Under the pieces are notes generated by a model that ran no database searches, was not told the origin of the DNA, and saw nothing but the letters and a program-made list of their open reading frames with translations. A program made the position numbers and the translations under genes. A stretch of DNA of 64,000 nucleotides from Ceratodon purpureus (taxonomy: Eukaryota > Streptophyta > Bryopsida > Pseudoditrichales > Ditrichaceae), in contig CM026431.1 in the NCBI GenBank assembly GCA_014871385.1, forward strand, positions 13,297,594-13,361,593, read 5' to 3'. This document shows, piece by piece, positions 11,901 through 21,896 of the stretch; positions within the stretch are counted from its first letter, which is position 1; each line of letters begins with the position of its first letter.

Positions 11901-12928
11901 CTGGAGGAGAGGGGACATTGTCTGGTAATGGACAATTATTTTTGTTCCATTCCTTTGTTTCTGGATTTGGCAGAAAAATCCATTTATGCTACAGGTAAAG
12001 TTTACTTCTACTTTTATCGATTTTGTAATTGTGTTTGTAACTTATAATTACATTATGACTTATGAGCTGTGTTTTGTAGTATTTGTTTCTTCTACTTCAC
12101 TTCTTTGTTCTTTCTTGTCCTTTTCATTATTCTTTTTCTATAATACATTTATTCCTCGTATTGTATAAATTGTTTATTAGAAAATCTTTTTGAGATGCTA
12201 TAATCTAAAATTCATTTTGTTATTTGACAGGTACCATACGTTCGAATAGGATTGGCCTTCCTCCGCGTTTGGCAGATGTTGCAGCGTGGAAGCAGAGTGA
12301 GCAGGGGCACCTTCAATGGGAGATGCACGACTCCAGGCGCATTTGTTGCGTGATGTGGAAGGACAAGCGTCCAGTGCTGTTGTTGTCCACCCACGCTCTT
12401 CCAATAGCGCTTCCGGATACACCGACGCCCACAGTTCCACGTAGGACGGGAGCAATGCGTCATCAAATACCGACATCTCCGGTATTGTTGGAGTACACTA
12501 CGCACATGCGTGGTGTAGATGTGGCGGATCAGCTTCGATCTTCATACACTTGCCAGACACGGAGCCACAAGTGGTGGCACAAGATTTTCAATACCCTTTT
12601 AGACATTTCTACTGTAAATATGTATTTGATGTATTTGCATATGTGTAGGACCGCACCGGACCTGGCTAGCCCGCTGCTTTCACACTTGCAGTTCCAGACT
12701 GCATTATGTGATGCGTTGTTAGAGAGGTGGCCACGGCGGAATGAAGCCCGCAACGCCGTTCTGGCTCATCAGCCACGGTGTCACATGCCGTCCACACACG
12801 GTGACATGCGGCGGCAGTGTGTAGTGTGTGGCAAACGCACAAACTATTTTTGTTTTCAGTGTGGAGGTCAATTCATGTGCCTTGGAATTGGTTGTTTCCA
12901 ACAAGTGCATGAGGGACTACTTCGGTGA
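8913..12928 (+). CDS. piggyBac transposase, four exons
   Basis: Exons 8913-8951, 9036-10771, 11690-11994 and 12231-12928, with GT-AG introns of 84, 918 and 236 bp, give 925 residues without a stop. Exon 1 encodes a basic start (AKRRKKK), a likely nuclear signal; the ATG at 8913 is chosen because it splices in frame to an open region upstream of 9228. Residues about 190-270 are an acidic Gly/Asp/Arg repeat. The DDE_Tnp_1_7 domain follows, with catalytic Asp at D587 (FITIDKMMV), D673 (LVMDNYFCS) and D790 with D793 (RGVDVADQL). GTIRSNR after the second intron matches the family. The C-terminus (CVVCGK, CFQCGG, MCLGIGC) is the zinc-binding domain that recognises the transposon ends. It cuts and pastes DNA at TTAA. 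The D587 block is cleanly rejoined across intron 2, which supports the gene model. Confidence 0.88.
9750..9916 (+). repeat. GC-rich coding tandem repeat in the transposase
   Basis: Imperfect units of about 24 bp built on GGGGGAGGGGGGATGACGAC encode repeats of GGGGDDDR, decaying to GGDDDD and GRDEDD. It lies in the N-terminal region before the catalytic domain. Its antisense gives long proline-rich shadow ORFs. Confidence 0.85.
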
Positions 12929-13213
12929 TAGGATGGTGTAAGATATTCTTTATACTGTGATTATAAAAATGATTATTTGTACAATTTTTACTTCTTGTTA
13001 TCAAAATCATTCAGATAGTTTCATGGGAGTGAGGGGAGCGAATATTTTGAATATTTTTTTGTCATGAAAATATTATGAGGATGATGGGTATGAAGTTCTC
13101 ATTCCGTGAGAGTTTGTTTCGTACCATTCAGACACTTAGGGAATAAATGACGTCCATTCAAAAATCCATTTCCCAAATTTCAGCAAACCAGCCAATTCGG
13201 ATTTCCCTTATCA
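12929..13213 (+). other. piggyBac transposase 3' flank
   Basis: AT-rich sequence after the stop codon, presumably the 3' UTR. No gene. Confidence 0.5.
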
Positions 13214-13420
13214 GTTTCATCCATCCAAAATTTCATCCGACGGTAAAATCTCATCCTTTTCTGCTGAATGCATCCATCCCTCGCTGTTTCCATCCGAGAA
13301 GCCAAAATTTCATCCAATAGTTGAAATACATCCACAGAACCAAATTCATCCACATATATTTTTCATCCAACGCATTTTTCATCAACTGTATACTTTATCC
13401 ATATTCATTATGTCATCCAA
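13214..13420 (-). repeat. Degenerate ~18-bp array of TTTCATCC in the piggyBac right arm
   Basis: CATCC cores lie at 13218, 13234, 13252, 13271, 13291, 13311, 13329, 13347, 13364, about 13380, 13396 and 13414, spaced 16 to 20 bp, often as TTTCATCCAA. This is the reverse complement of the core of the array at 3502-3789. Confidence 0.75.
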
Positions 13421-14055
13421 AGTGTGTGACATGGCAGGGGGTCCTTCCCCACAACCCTTTATTTTGAAAACTGCCCTTCTAAAATCCAGTGAAATTTATT
13501 TTGTGAACTTCAAAAACTTCCCAAAATTCGAGTTTTACTCCGATTGTTTTGAAATTTGTTTTGATAATACCACTCATTGATCTCAACATATCTACCGCTC
13601 GGATTTTGAATTGAACACAATTAGAGTAACCTTTTGGTAGTTTCTATTTCGGAGAATGGAATGCAATATCAGCACACCCCCTTTCACAAAATCAAGGTTT
13701 TCTTCCACCTCCAAAGCCCGTATGAAACTCAAACTTTGTGAGCTTATACCTTACTTCCATACCTAAAGGAAATGATGATCCTCCACAGATCAAATATGTT
13801 TGCAAATTATACTTTTTGGGCATCAAAACTTAGGTATACCCTCGGGGCAGTGTAAAAAAAAACTTTTACAGTAACTTCAAATGTTATAATCTTGCAATCC
13901 GTACGGTGGATTTAGCTCAAATTTTGTATACACCTTTTTGAATAAGCTAAGTACAAGATCCTATGGTTGCATATCCAATAATAAGTCTAAAGTTAGATAA
14001 AAATATGTTTCTATCAGTAGGGGTATGTATTTGGCAGTTTTGGCTCCAAAAACAC
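13421..14055. other. piggyBac right arm, remainder
   Basis: Non-coding. Ends at the right TIR. No GGGCAG cluster like that of the left arm. Confidence 0.5.
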
Positions 14056-14071
14056 CAAGGGCCTTTAGGGG
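14056..14071 (-). repeat. piggyBac right terminal inverted repeat
   Basis: CAAGGGCCTTTAGGGG is the exact reverse complement of the left end and is followed by TTAA at 14072-14075. Confidence 0.95.
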
Positions 14072-14172
14072 TTAAATTTTTGTTTTCTCACCCGGAAAGA
14101 TACATTTCTGGACATGAGAGCCATGAAGATGATGATGTTGATTTTGACTTGCAAAGTTGCAGCATCACATAA
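14072..14172 (+). pseudogene. C-terminal end of the hAT-related transposase
   Basis: After the second TTAA copy the plus strand reads FLFSHPERYISGHESHEDDD and ends at TAA (14170-14172). This is the expected tail of the ZNF862-like/hAT protein whose body stops at 6861. Reading from RKF before the piggyBac into FLFSHPER after it is in frame if one TTAA is removed. Confidence 0.82.
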
Positions 14173-17100
14173 TTTTGTTTTAATTCTTTTTTTCTTCATG
14201 CATGTTTAGTACAATAGAGGTCACCCTTCTTTGATATCATACCATAGAAGGGTGGCCCTTATAACCTCTCACATGAATTCTCTTGACAAAACATGTGAGA
14301 GCTTATGAGGATCAATGGCCATCAACCGGTGATGGGCATCATATTCAATTCCTGCCATGGATGTTAATTGGTTCAATTGAAAAAAAGGGGTTTTCCTATT
14401 GGTTAAAATTTTATTTACAAAGTTTTAGACCGACCAATGAAAAAAAAATAAAAAAATTTCAAACTTGATAAATTTTACAATCTCCTCAATGTAGGCAGGA
14501 GAAAAAGACTAAGGGCTGGTCATGCTGCCCAAGTAATGGCTATGGACTCCTTGAGCCCAAAATCTTCCTGAACAGTGACCTCAACCACCAAAGCTGATTA
14601 AAAATAAATATAACAAATGCATACATCCTTGGTGAATCATACGCTCCAACTCCAATCCTACACATGCTGTTCATATAGAATGTAACTTATTAAAAGCCAA
14701 ATCATGATTTTATACTCCTGATTGTATTAACATCATATCTTACCAATAGTGCATGGAACCATTTTCACCCTTCAGAAACATTAGATGTCCAGTCTGCACA
14801 CGTCTTGAATGTCGAATAGTGATTCTGTAACCTAAAAACATCACAGCTGGATCTGTAACAAACTGTGTTTGAGATCGCAAAGCACGAGAAAACCACATCA
14901 AGTCAATGCAAGGAGGAAGGCTTTTTCCCCTCGCAAAACGAAAAAAATAAAACTAGCTTCCGTTAGGTAACACTTTTGAAATTTAGGACATCAAGCACCA
15001 CACTAGTCAAAGACAGTACAGAAGCGAAGGCTAAGAGACATCGATACTATCTCAGTTGTGGAAGTAGAATCATGCGGCATGTGTTCTCGATGTAATGTGC
15101 TTACCCCATCTTCATAGGATTGAGCTACCATCAACTTGGTGTCCAACTCTGAATTTCCCCAAATCACACCTTCAAAGACTTAGACTAGCTTCTACTGAAT
15201 ATTCTAATCAATAAGCTAAAGATTGACTCAATATTTCTACAATTAATGACCTACTTGCAGGGTCAAATTGCCAATACTTAATCAATAGTTCCCATGAACA
15301 ATCTTTAACATCCTCAGGTACTGAAGGACCCAAATGCACAATTTGAGAAAACTTTATGCACAACAGAATCCGACAAGCGGATGCATGCAAAACACTCTAC
15401 ATTCAAGGGCAATAGAGAGGAGAGAGAGATGCCGTGACGCTCAGCTCCACGTTCAACGAGATCGTAACAAAAGCAAGATGAAGCGCTGGAGCTTACCTGT
15501 GAACAGATGCCGGGTGATGTCGTGAGCTTGAGAGCATAAACGGCAACTTTGCGATGTTCCGGCTCACTTCACTAGTGCAGACTCTAGATGAGGAATAAGA
15601 TGCAGACCTAGGTTAGGAAGAGCTGGGGTTTAATTGGAGCTTGTCGGAGCGAAGAGCAGTAACAGAATATGCCCTTGCTCAGCAACAGGTGTTTTGATGC
15701 CCGGCTGGAAACCGGGTGACATAATTTGGACTCTGTCAAAGTGATGCAAGTGTTGAGAAGAGCTCGTAGTGTACATTGATTCCGTGAATGAGCACATAGT
15801 AGGAGCAGTTCTGAGCCAATAGCAAGTGAAATATTGCTTGTTACAATATGTGGAAAGATGATTCTGGGAGTCTCTACGACTGGATCACCAGATGATGAAG
15901 TTAGTACACTCTTAGCTGTGTTGTAATTGTGCTAGGCACTCTTGAAATGTGAATGATATGGAGCATGTTGCAAGTTTTGTTCTGTTGGCTGAGTCGGTGT
16001 TCAAGACGCTGCTCCATTTTGTTTTGAATATCGCTTGAAGCATCGCTGGTGTCCTGGGTGTTGCAAAATTATGACCCTAAAAAATTGCGACAGATTTTCA
16101 GATGACAGCATCTATCGCGACGGGACTTAAATATGCTCTCTAGAGTTGAAGAAATGCCTATCAGTGGTTTAACCATTTGGAATGTCAACAATCTGCTGTC
16201 AACTGTAGGAGGGCTCTTGGATTAACAAAACCACCTCATGTGAGTGGCTGTGTACCTTTTTTAATATGTATAGCGTCTTCTGCGGGTACCAAAATCAACA
16301 AGGTATCTATATAAATCAACATGTTCCAAATTCGATATTGTAATTGCCCATAAGGAAGCAAAATAATGAACTCAGATCATAGTCTACCGCTGTTTGCATT
16401 ATGCAAGATGGTACATGCTGGCCTTCACTTGAATGTCGGTAGGCTTCGAAGTGTATGTTGCCAAACTTGCCCTAATCAACGGAAAACCCATTAGATAATG
16501 AACATTCAGGCTTTAATATAGTGCTGGTCTGCTGTGGCTGCAACTTGCGGTTTTGTGAGTGAGACATACTTAACCCGAATGCAAAGACATTAATTCACGG
16601 TGTGATCATTCCAAATTAACATATCGCAGTGTGATGATAACAAACCAGTGAGCTTATAATACAGAGAATGCTTTCTGACTTAAATGATAAGAGTTGAGAA
16701 GTAACATGTTTGCCCTCCTCACAAGCCACTTTTGCTACAATGCCAGTGCAACCTGAGCCGAGATGACACGGGTTCAGAGTCAAGCAGGGTAAAACAGCTA
16801 TCTTGCAAGATTTTTCCTTTTGTCGTAGTGCTTGCCAGAACTTCAGGTGATCACAAAAAATACCCAACATATATCAGATTTTGAACTTGGCTGAATATGA
16901 TCATCCAGTTCAACACTAAAACTGATTCATTTTACAGATGTTGGATATAGACGTGGCGTAGCAGCTCTCAAGAACATTTCATCATCTCAACTAGAGGAGG
17001 TAGCTAAGAGCCAATATGTAGTAAATGTTTAGGAGGACGAGAGAAGGACATGTCCGGCAACATGTGTCGACCATGAATTTTCTTTGATAGTCATGATGGC

Positions 17101-17667
17101 TTGAGTGGTTGATATGTCTTTCCTCCAATTTATCGGGTACACTGCCCAACAATTACCTAACCTGCGTTCAAGTGGACAAATCCAAACTACTATTCATGAA
17201 AAATTAGGCTACATATACTTATCGGGTCAGCAGATCTTAGGAGCTGCAAATGACAGGCTTTTACCCACTGTACCCCTCTCCTACTGACAACCTGAAATCC
17301 CACGGTGGATTTTGTCTCTAACCATTTCCATCGGCTCATGCAACCCCAGCATCAGTACAGACAGATTGAACAAGGATTTACATGCTGAATGGGGTCATCT
17401 GAGATGTTCAAGTGATGAGAACTGATTATGGAACAGAGCTGAAAAGCAAACGTGGATGAAGAAGAATGTGCAACGTTAACTTTATTTACTCACCCTCAAA
17501 CTGTAATCCGTCCCAAATTCCCAATGCTCAAGTGGTTCATTAAACTGCTGACTTCTGCACGGTACATTAATACATAAAGCTCTTGAATCAGCCAAAGGAA
17601 AAAGCACTTGAGCAATACATTTACAAAAGCCTCACTGTTAATATTCTCGCTATGGAACCAATAATCC
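14173..17667. other. Long stretch without a recognisable gene
   Basis: Short ORFs only and no conserved domain seen on either strand. A small hairpin near 14220-14256 pairs TCACCCTTCT with AGAAGGGTGG. The 5' side of a minus-strand transcript could lie near 15340-15660, where composition changes, but no coding exon could be supported. Confidence 0.5.
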
Positions 17668-19090
17668 TCATAAACCTCCATATTCGAGGTGTAGTGGAAT
17701 CAGGTGGAGTGCCGTTGAGGCAATTGAACCAACCTTCACTAACACGTCCACATCTGCCTCATGGTAAATTCCAACTTCTTTTCCCTTGGAATGATCTACT
17801 TCAAAAGCAAGTGAGGCAACAATGACAAGGTTACTAGATAGGCTTACTTGACAGGGCCCCGATCCGGCTTGCTTGAGATGGTCCAACACATACTCGTCTG
17901 AAACTGTGAACACTACCTGGGAACACATAGAGCAGCATCAGAACTCAAGAGTTTCAAACAAAGTTGCTTGAGAAGTCACATGAGCGAGTGAGAAGAATCC
18001 TCCTCACTGCAATAGAGGCATAATTCACTTAAACTTTCCTCTAGACTGCCATCTCAAGACATCAATTCTTCGCATTTGCCCTCTTTGACCCCTTTCTCCA
18101 ACAAAACTCAGTTATCCCTCTTCTGCGTGTTAACATTCCTCTAACAACCACAAATTAGAAGAGCATGAAATCTCAAGGTAATACCTGGCAACCTGTGCTG
18201 TGGCCAATAAATATGAATCCTTTAGAATTCTCCTGGTCGATCAAGTAGTTGAGGAGCTGCTCAATCTACAATACCTGAACGTGTCAGACCTATGATCCAA
18301 TTCCGTTTTCTTCCAGCAACTATGCTTCGAAACGCAACAGTTCCCTCAAGGCCCTAGCATCTTCAGTAAACCACAGAAAATGAGCCCTACATGACATGAT
18401 GACAAGATGACACAATCACAGGATGAGTCGGTGAGAGATAGATACTTCCTCGAAGCTTAAGTTGCCAGAACCCAATTTAAATGACGTCAAAGAGTGGCTG
18501 CACCAATGACGGCCACTTCTCGAAATGACCAGTGCTTTCGAAAGCAGGTCAATGTAACTGTAGTGAAAATGGAACCATTTCAGAATATGGAATTGTGTCT
18601 AGGACTAAATTAGAGCTGAAACCTATGACTTTCTGTACCCGCATAAGCCTTCAAGTCAAAGGGAACAACAAAGAAAAGCATCAAGAGTCAATTGGATCCA
18701 GCAGCTGTTGAAAGATGACATGGTATGTAGCAAGGATAATACCGGTACCTGACATAAAGTTTGTGCACATCGAGTATCTTGGAGATGCCGGTGGTCCTTA
18801 GTGGTGCAACAGAGGTGGGCAAAAGAATGCTATGGCACAGTTTACCCATCAACACTCTGCGAAGACGGATAATATATTATCATGCATTTGACAACAACAA
18901 CGTCTTGAGCATACTGCTCCCCCGAAGGATTCTTTCAACTAGAACAGAGTATGAAATCGCCTGAAATGCACAAATTATGTTCACAACATCAAATGGGTAA
19001 AGAGGAACACACTCTGTCGCAAACAATCCATTGGTAAGGCTTCCTGTGAAAATGACACGCTCCTTGTAGTTTCCTGTTTGAAATGCCACT
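17668..19090 (-). pseudogene. Degenerate DUF1749 (UPF0613) alpha/beta-hydrolase gene
   Basis: Minus-strand islands match this plant and fungal hydrolase family in the right order. 19089-19000 reads AFQTGNYKERVIFTGSLTNG then LFATE. Exon-like 18815-18749 corresponds to the segment before the nucleophile elbow. Exon 18265-18185, with clean AG and GT borders, encodes 27 residues ending in FIFIGHSTGCQ, whose Ser is the catalytic nucleophile. 17933-17860 reads CSQVVFTVSDEYVLDH, the acid-residue region. The stretch normally between the last two (DVVHYM... through the C-terminal cap) is not found in 17940-18180, and the start and end of the protein are also missing. I therefore read it as a partial, decaying copy. 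A diverged functional gene with unrecognised exons is less likely. Confidence 0.55.
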
Positions 19091-21114
19091 TACTCAACCA
19101 AAAGCCAAATCTCAAATATGCAACAGCACATACGATTACACCCTCAATATGTCGAGCATGGCCGAATCAACACACCTCGATGGTCCACAAAGTGAAAACA
19201 AACGACATATCCATGGCGAACCCAGATCAGTGCTCGAAATGAAAAGTTTCCATCATGTCAAAGATGGTCCACACAGACAATAATCAGTTCTGTCGCACAC
19301 GGGTCAATAATCACATCAATCATGGGATGATCACAATTCACTAGAGGATGAGCAAGGCTGTGTATTTACCGCACCTGAATAGCGTAGTCACTTGGATTGG
19401 CTGCCTTGCAACTCCGGCAATCATACTGTTTACTGATCAAGCCCATGTCTGCTATGTCTTCGCTCAGGTTCGATAACCAAATGGGTACTTGAGACGGAAG
19501 CAGTACTTGGCAGGATGGCACACTGTCTGTCTGCCTGTACTGTGGTTTTGGTGGCTAAAAGTATGCTATGTCTTCGACTTTGCTTTTCAGGACTTTGACT
19601 AATTCTACTTCTAGTAGGTCTGGGTTTGGAATTAAAGAGACCGCATTGATCATGTTGAAAGGCTGAAAAACATAAGTTTTGTGTGACACAAGTGTCTTGC
19701 TTTCTTGGTGCATTAGACCCAGGTGAGACATACCACCTACCGTTATCAATTTCATGTTATAGTAATGTTTGTATTTTGTATAGGATGCGTCCAAACTCAC
19801 ACGGTGGGCACAAGCTTGGGGCATAGTGCGGAAATGCGTTTCATTTATCACATCATTCTAAAACAGTGGAGCACCCACCTCATGCTTGCCTCGTGAAGAG
19901 GATGAGATTAAATAAGCTCTGTGTGATTTGTTACTGCACTGATTATCCTCCAGACTGAGACCGTAGATTACCGAAAATTTTACTGTGCATTTTAATACTA
20001 ATTATAGCGGAAGTGTGTCAAATTAGTGTGAGAATAGCTCATTAAAATTATATTATGAGATTCCATTTTTGAGTTAAATTATTTTTTAATAGAAATGCTT
20101 TGTTTGTACTAATCTGAATAAAGAATGTTTGTACAATCCAGATTATACTTGTTTTATCTCAAGGGCTTAGGAAAGTGTTGCATTTCAATCCATCGCAACA
20201 AATCTCCCTCATAAATTGTTAATATCAATTTGATTATTGTATTTAAAAAATTCAATTATAGGTTTTAATCCTTCATGCCCGAAACATAAAAAAAATGCAC
20301 CATCTATTGAAAATACACAAAAATGACTTGGGTTTGCTTTACTTTAAGGTGTCACTCGGCCATTAGTTGTGAGGTGTTGAATAATGAGTGCATTGGTAAA
20401 TTTTGATGTGTAATATTACAGAAGAAGCCTAACAAATTAAGGGTGGGGGATTCTTATTTCTTCCCAACGAGTGTGGCTTGGATATTAGGCTCGGATGGGT
20501 CTATTTTTTTGGCCCTCCCCGTTTTGAAGTCTTAGGACCTTGGAGTCATTTTTTATTTACTTTGCTAAATTTGGAGCTTTAGGCCCTAAATTACTCGCTT
20601 AAGATCCCCTTGAGATCATAAAGCTCACTCAAACATAATAATAGAGGCAAAGATTTGCGCCCACTTGTCCCATCTATCTCAAACATGGGCTCTGAGCTAC
20701 GTCTGATGGAAGGATTTGGACAGTTCGGGCATAGGGTACAAAGATAAAAATTAGGGTCATAATAGTTGGTACTGTGCGGCCAAAGTACAATGAGCCAAAA
20801 TATCTTTCATACTCGTTTGAGTGTCTTGGAAAAAGATAGTTTAACTAAACATTCATTGTCATGTATGCATAGACATGACACACATCAATCTCAGCCATTT
20901 AAAGTCACGACACTTTTCAATTTCAATCATCCAAATGATGACAATGTTGACTCGTTGACTTGCACCAACAACCTATGCAGGAACTTATAAATTTTGAAGA
21001 ATTACTTCAAATGTCATAAGAGAAAAATGTAGTTCCAAAAGGGGCCCTCTAAGATAGCCAGTGGTAGGTGAACTGCTGCCCACACACTCCTCCCCATAAA
21101 GCCCATTGGTCCAT
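19091..21114. other. No recognisable gene
   Basis: Short ORFs only. The last bases form the original target of the LTR element at 21120. Confidence 0.5.
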
Positions 21115-21137
21115 GTCGCTGTCACGGACATACATTA

Positions 21138-21247
21138 GAAACTTCTAGAAGATTCTTCTAGAAGTTTCTTTGAAGATTCTATAGAATATTCTTAAAAGAT
21201 TCCTTCAAGATTCTATTGGAAACTTCTAGAAGATTCTTAGAATATTC
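21138..21247 (+). promoter_or_regulatory. Heat-shock element cluster in the LTR
   Basis: GAAacTTCtaGAAgaTTC at 21138-21155 is four alternating nGAAn units in perfect register. It is followed by TTCtaGAAgtTTC (21156-21168), GAAgaTTC (21172), GAAtaTTC (21184), a second GAAacTTCtaGAAgaTTC (21219-21236) and GAAtaTTC (21240). Three units are normally enough to bind trimeric heat-shock factor. All lie 115-225 bp upstream of the TATA box. The same cluster is in the 3' LTR at +5692. Confidence 0.8.
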
Positions 21248-21362
21248 TTAGTATATTCCAATAGATTCTAGGAAGCTGCTTGAGAAGCTTCTTGGTTAGT
21301 AGAAGTTGTTTGAGAAGCGTCCTAGTTGGCAGAAGTAGCTCGAGAAGCTTCCTATCCAGTAG

Positions 21363-21395
21363 TATATATAAGAGTCGAGGCTAAAGGGTTCTTCA
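21363..21395 (+). promoter_or_regulatory. LTR core promoter: TATA box and predicted start site
   Basis: TATATATAAG at 21363-21372. The A at 21395 is 32 bp from the first T of the box, a usual distance for a plant Pol II start. It is also the first base of the 11-nt stretch complementary to the primer-binding site. Confidence 0.75.
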
Positions 21396-21536
21396 GTCTC
21401 GACAACGCATCTCTTGGAGCTCTAGCTCACCTCTCTTGGTGTTGTTCGTATACTCATCTGATCAATCTAGTTCTTGTCTGTTTTCTCTGAACTTCTTGTT
21501 TAGATCTCTTGTCTGTATTTCCGTGTCCGTAACAGT

Positions 21537-21547
21537 TTGTCGAGACT
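21537..21547 (+). promoter_or_regulatory. Self-primer binding site
   Basis: TTGTCGAGACT begins two bases after the 5' LTR. Its exact reverse complement, AGTCTCGACAA, is at 21395-21405, at the predicted mRNA 5' end; the match ends on both sides there. Tf1 and sushi elements prime reverse transcription with the first 11 nt of their own mRNA folded onto such a site. No initiator-Met tRNA match (TGGTATCAGAG) adjoins the LTR; a weak ATATCAGAG occurs 27 bp into the leader. Confidence 0.75.
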
Positions 21548-21561
21548 AACTTCATCTCAAA

Positions 21562-21781
21562 TATCAGAGTTGGATCCTTCTTGCTTGAGAGTGGATTACC
21601 CCTCTTCTTGAAGGTATTCTAGCGTTTTAGGGGTTGCGGATTACCCTCCTCTAAACTGATATTTTTTTTTAATTACAATATCGGAGCTTAGTTCTTCAAG
21701 GCAGAGAGTGGACTACCCCTTTTTCTTGAAGATACTTAAGCGTTCCAAGGGTTGCGGATTACCCTCCCTTGGCCTGGTATT
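21562..21781 (+). repeat. Imperfect tandem duplication in the leader
   Basis: Two copies of about 100 bp (21562-21662 and 21679-21781) share ATATC(A/G)GAG, GAGAGTGGA(T/C)TACCCCT, CTTGAAG and GGGTTGCGGATTACCCTCC in the same order. They lie between the primer site and gag and may serve RNA packaging or translation. Confidence 0.75.
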
Positions 21782-21896
21782 AATTTCTTCGTTCTTTAGT
21801 ATTTAGTGAGATCATTTAGTATTTTCTATTCTCTTTTCTCCAAGGATTTAGTAGTTTCTTCTTCTCTCAACAATTCTATCCATCCATTTCCTTAAT

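Larger units (their letters stand above)
6862..14071 (+). mobile_element. Complete piggyBac-superfamily DNA transposon, 7210 bp
   Basis: The element is bounded by perfect 16-bp terminal inverted repeats (6862-6877 and 14056-14071) and by TTAA on both sides (6858-6861, 14072-14075), the duplication diagnostic of piggyBac. It encodes a full-length transposase with three catalytic Asp positions and a C-terminal Cys-rich domain. It sits inside a hAT pseudogene whose reading continues across the site when the element and one TTAA are set aside, as expected for clean TTAA insertion. Perfect ends and an unbroken transposase suggest a recent or still mobile copy. Confidence 0.95.
21120..21534 (+). 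repeat. 5' LTR
   Basis: Starts TGTCACGGACATAC and ends GTGTCCGTAACA. The 5' part is a dense cluster of GAAnnTTC units. TATA box at 21363, probable transcription start at 21395. The middle carries imperfect repeats of GAGAAGCTTC. Confidence 0.97.

Noticed and set aside
21557..21570. ATATCAGAG in the element 1 leader as an initiator-Met tRNA primer site
   Set aside because: It starts more than 20 bp from the LTR and matches poorly, whereas the 11-nt self-complement adjoins the LTR.
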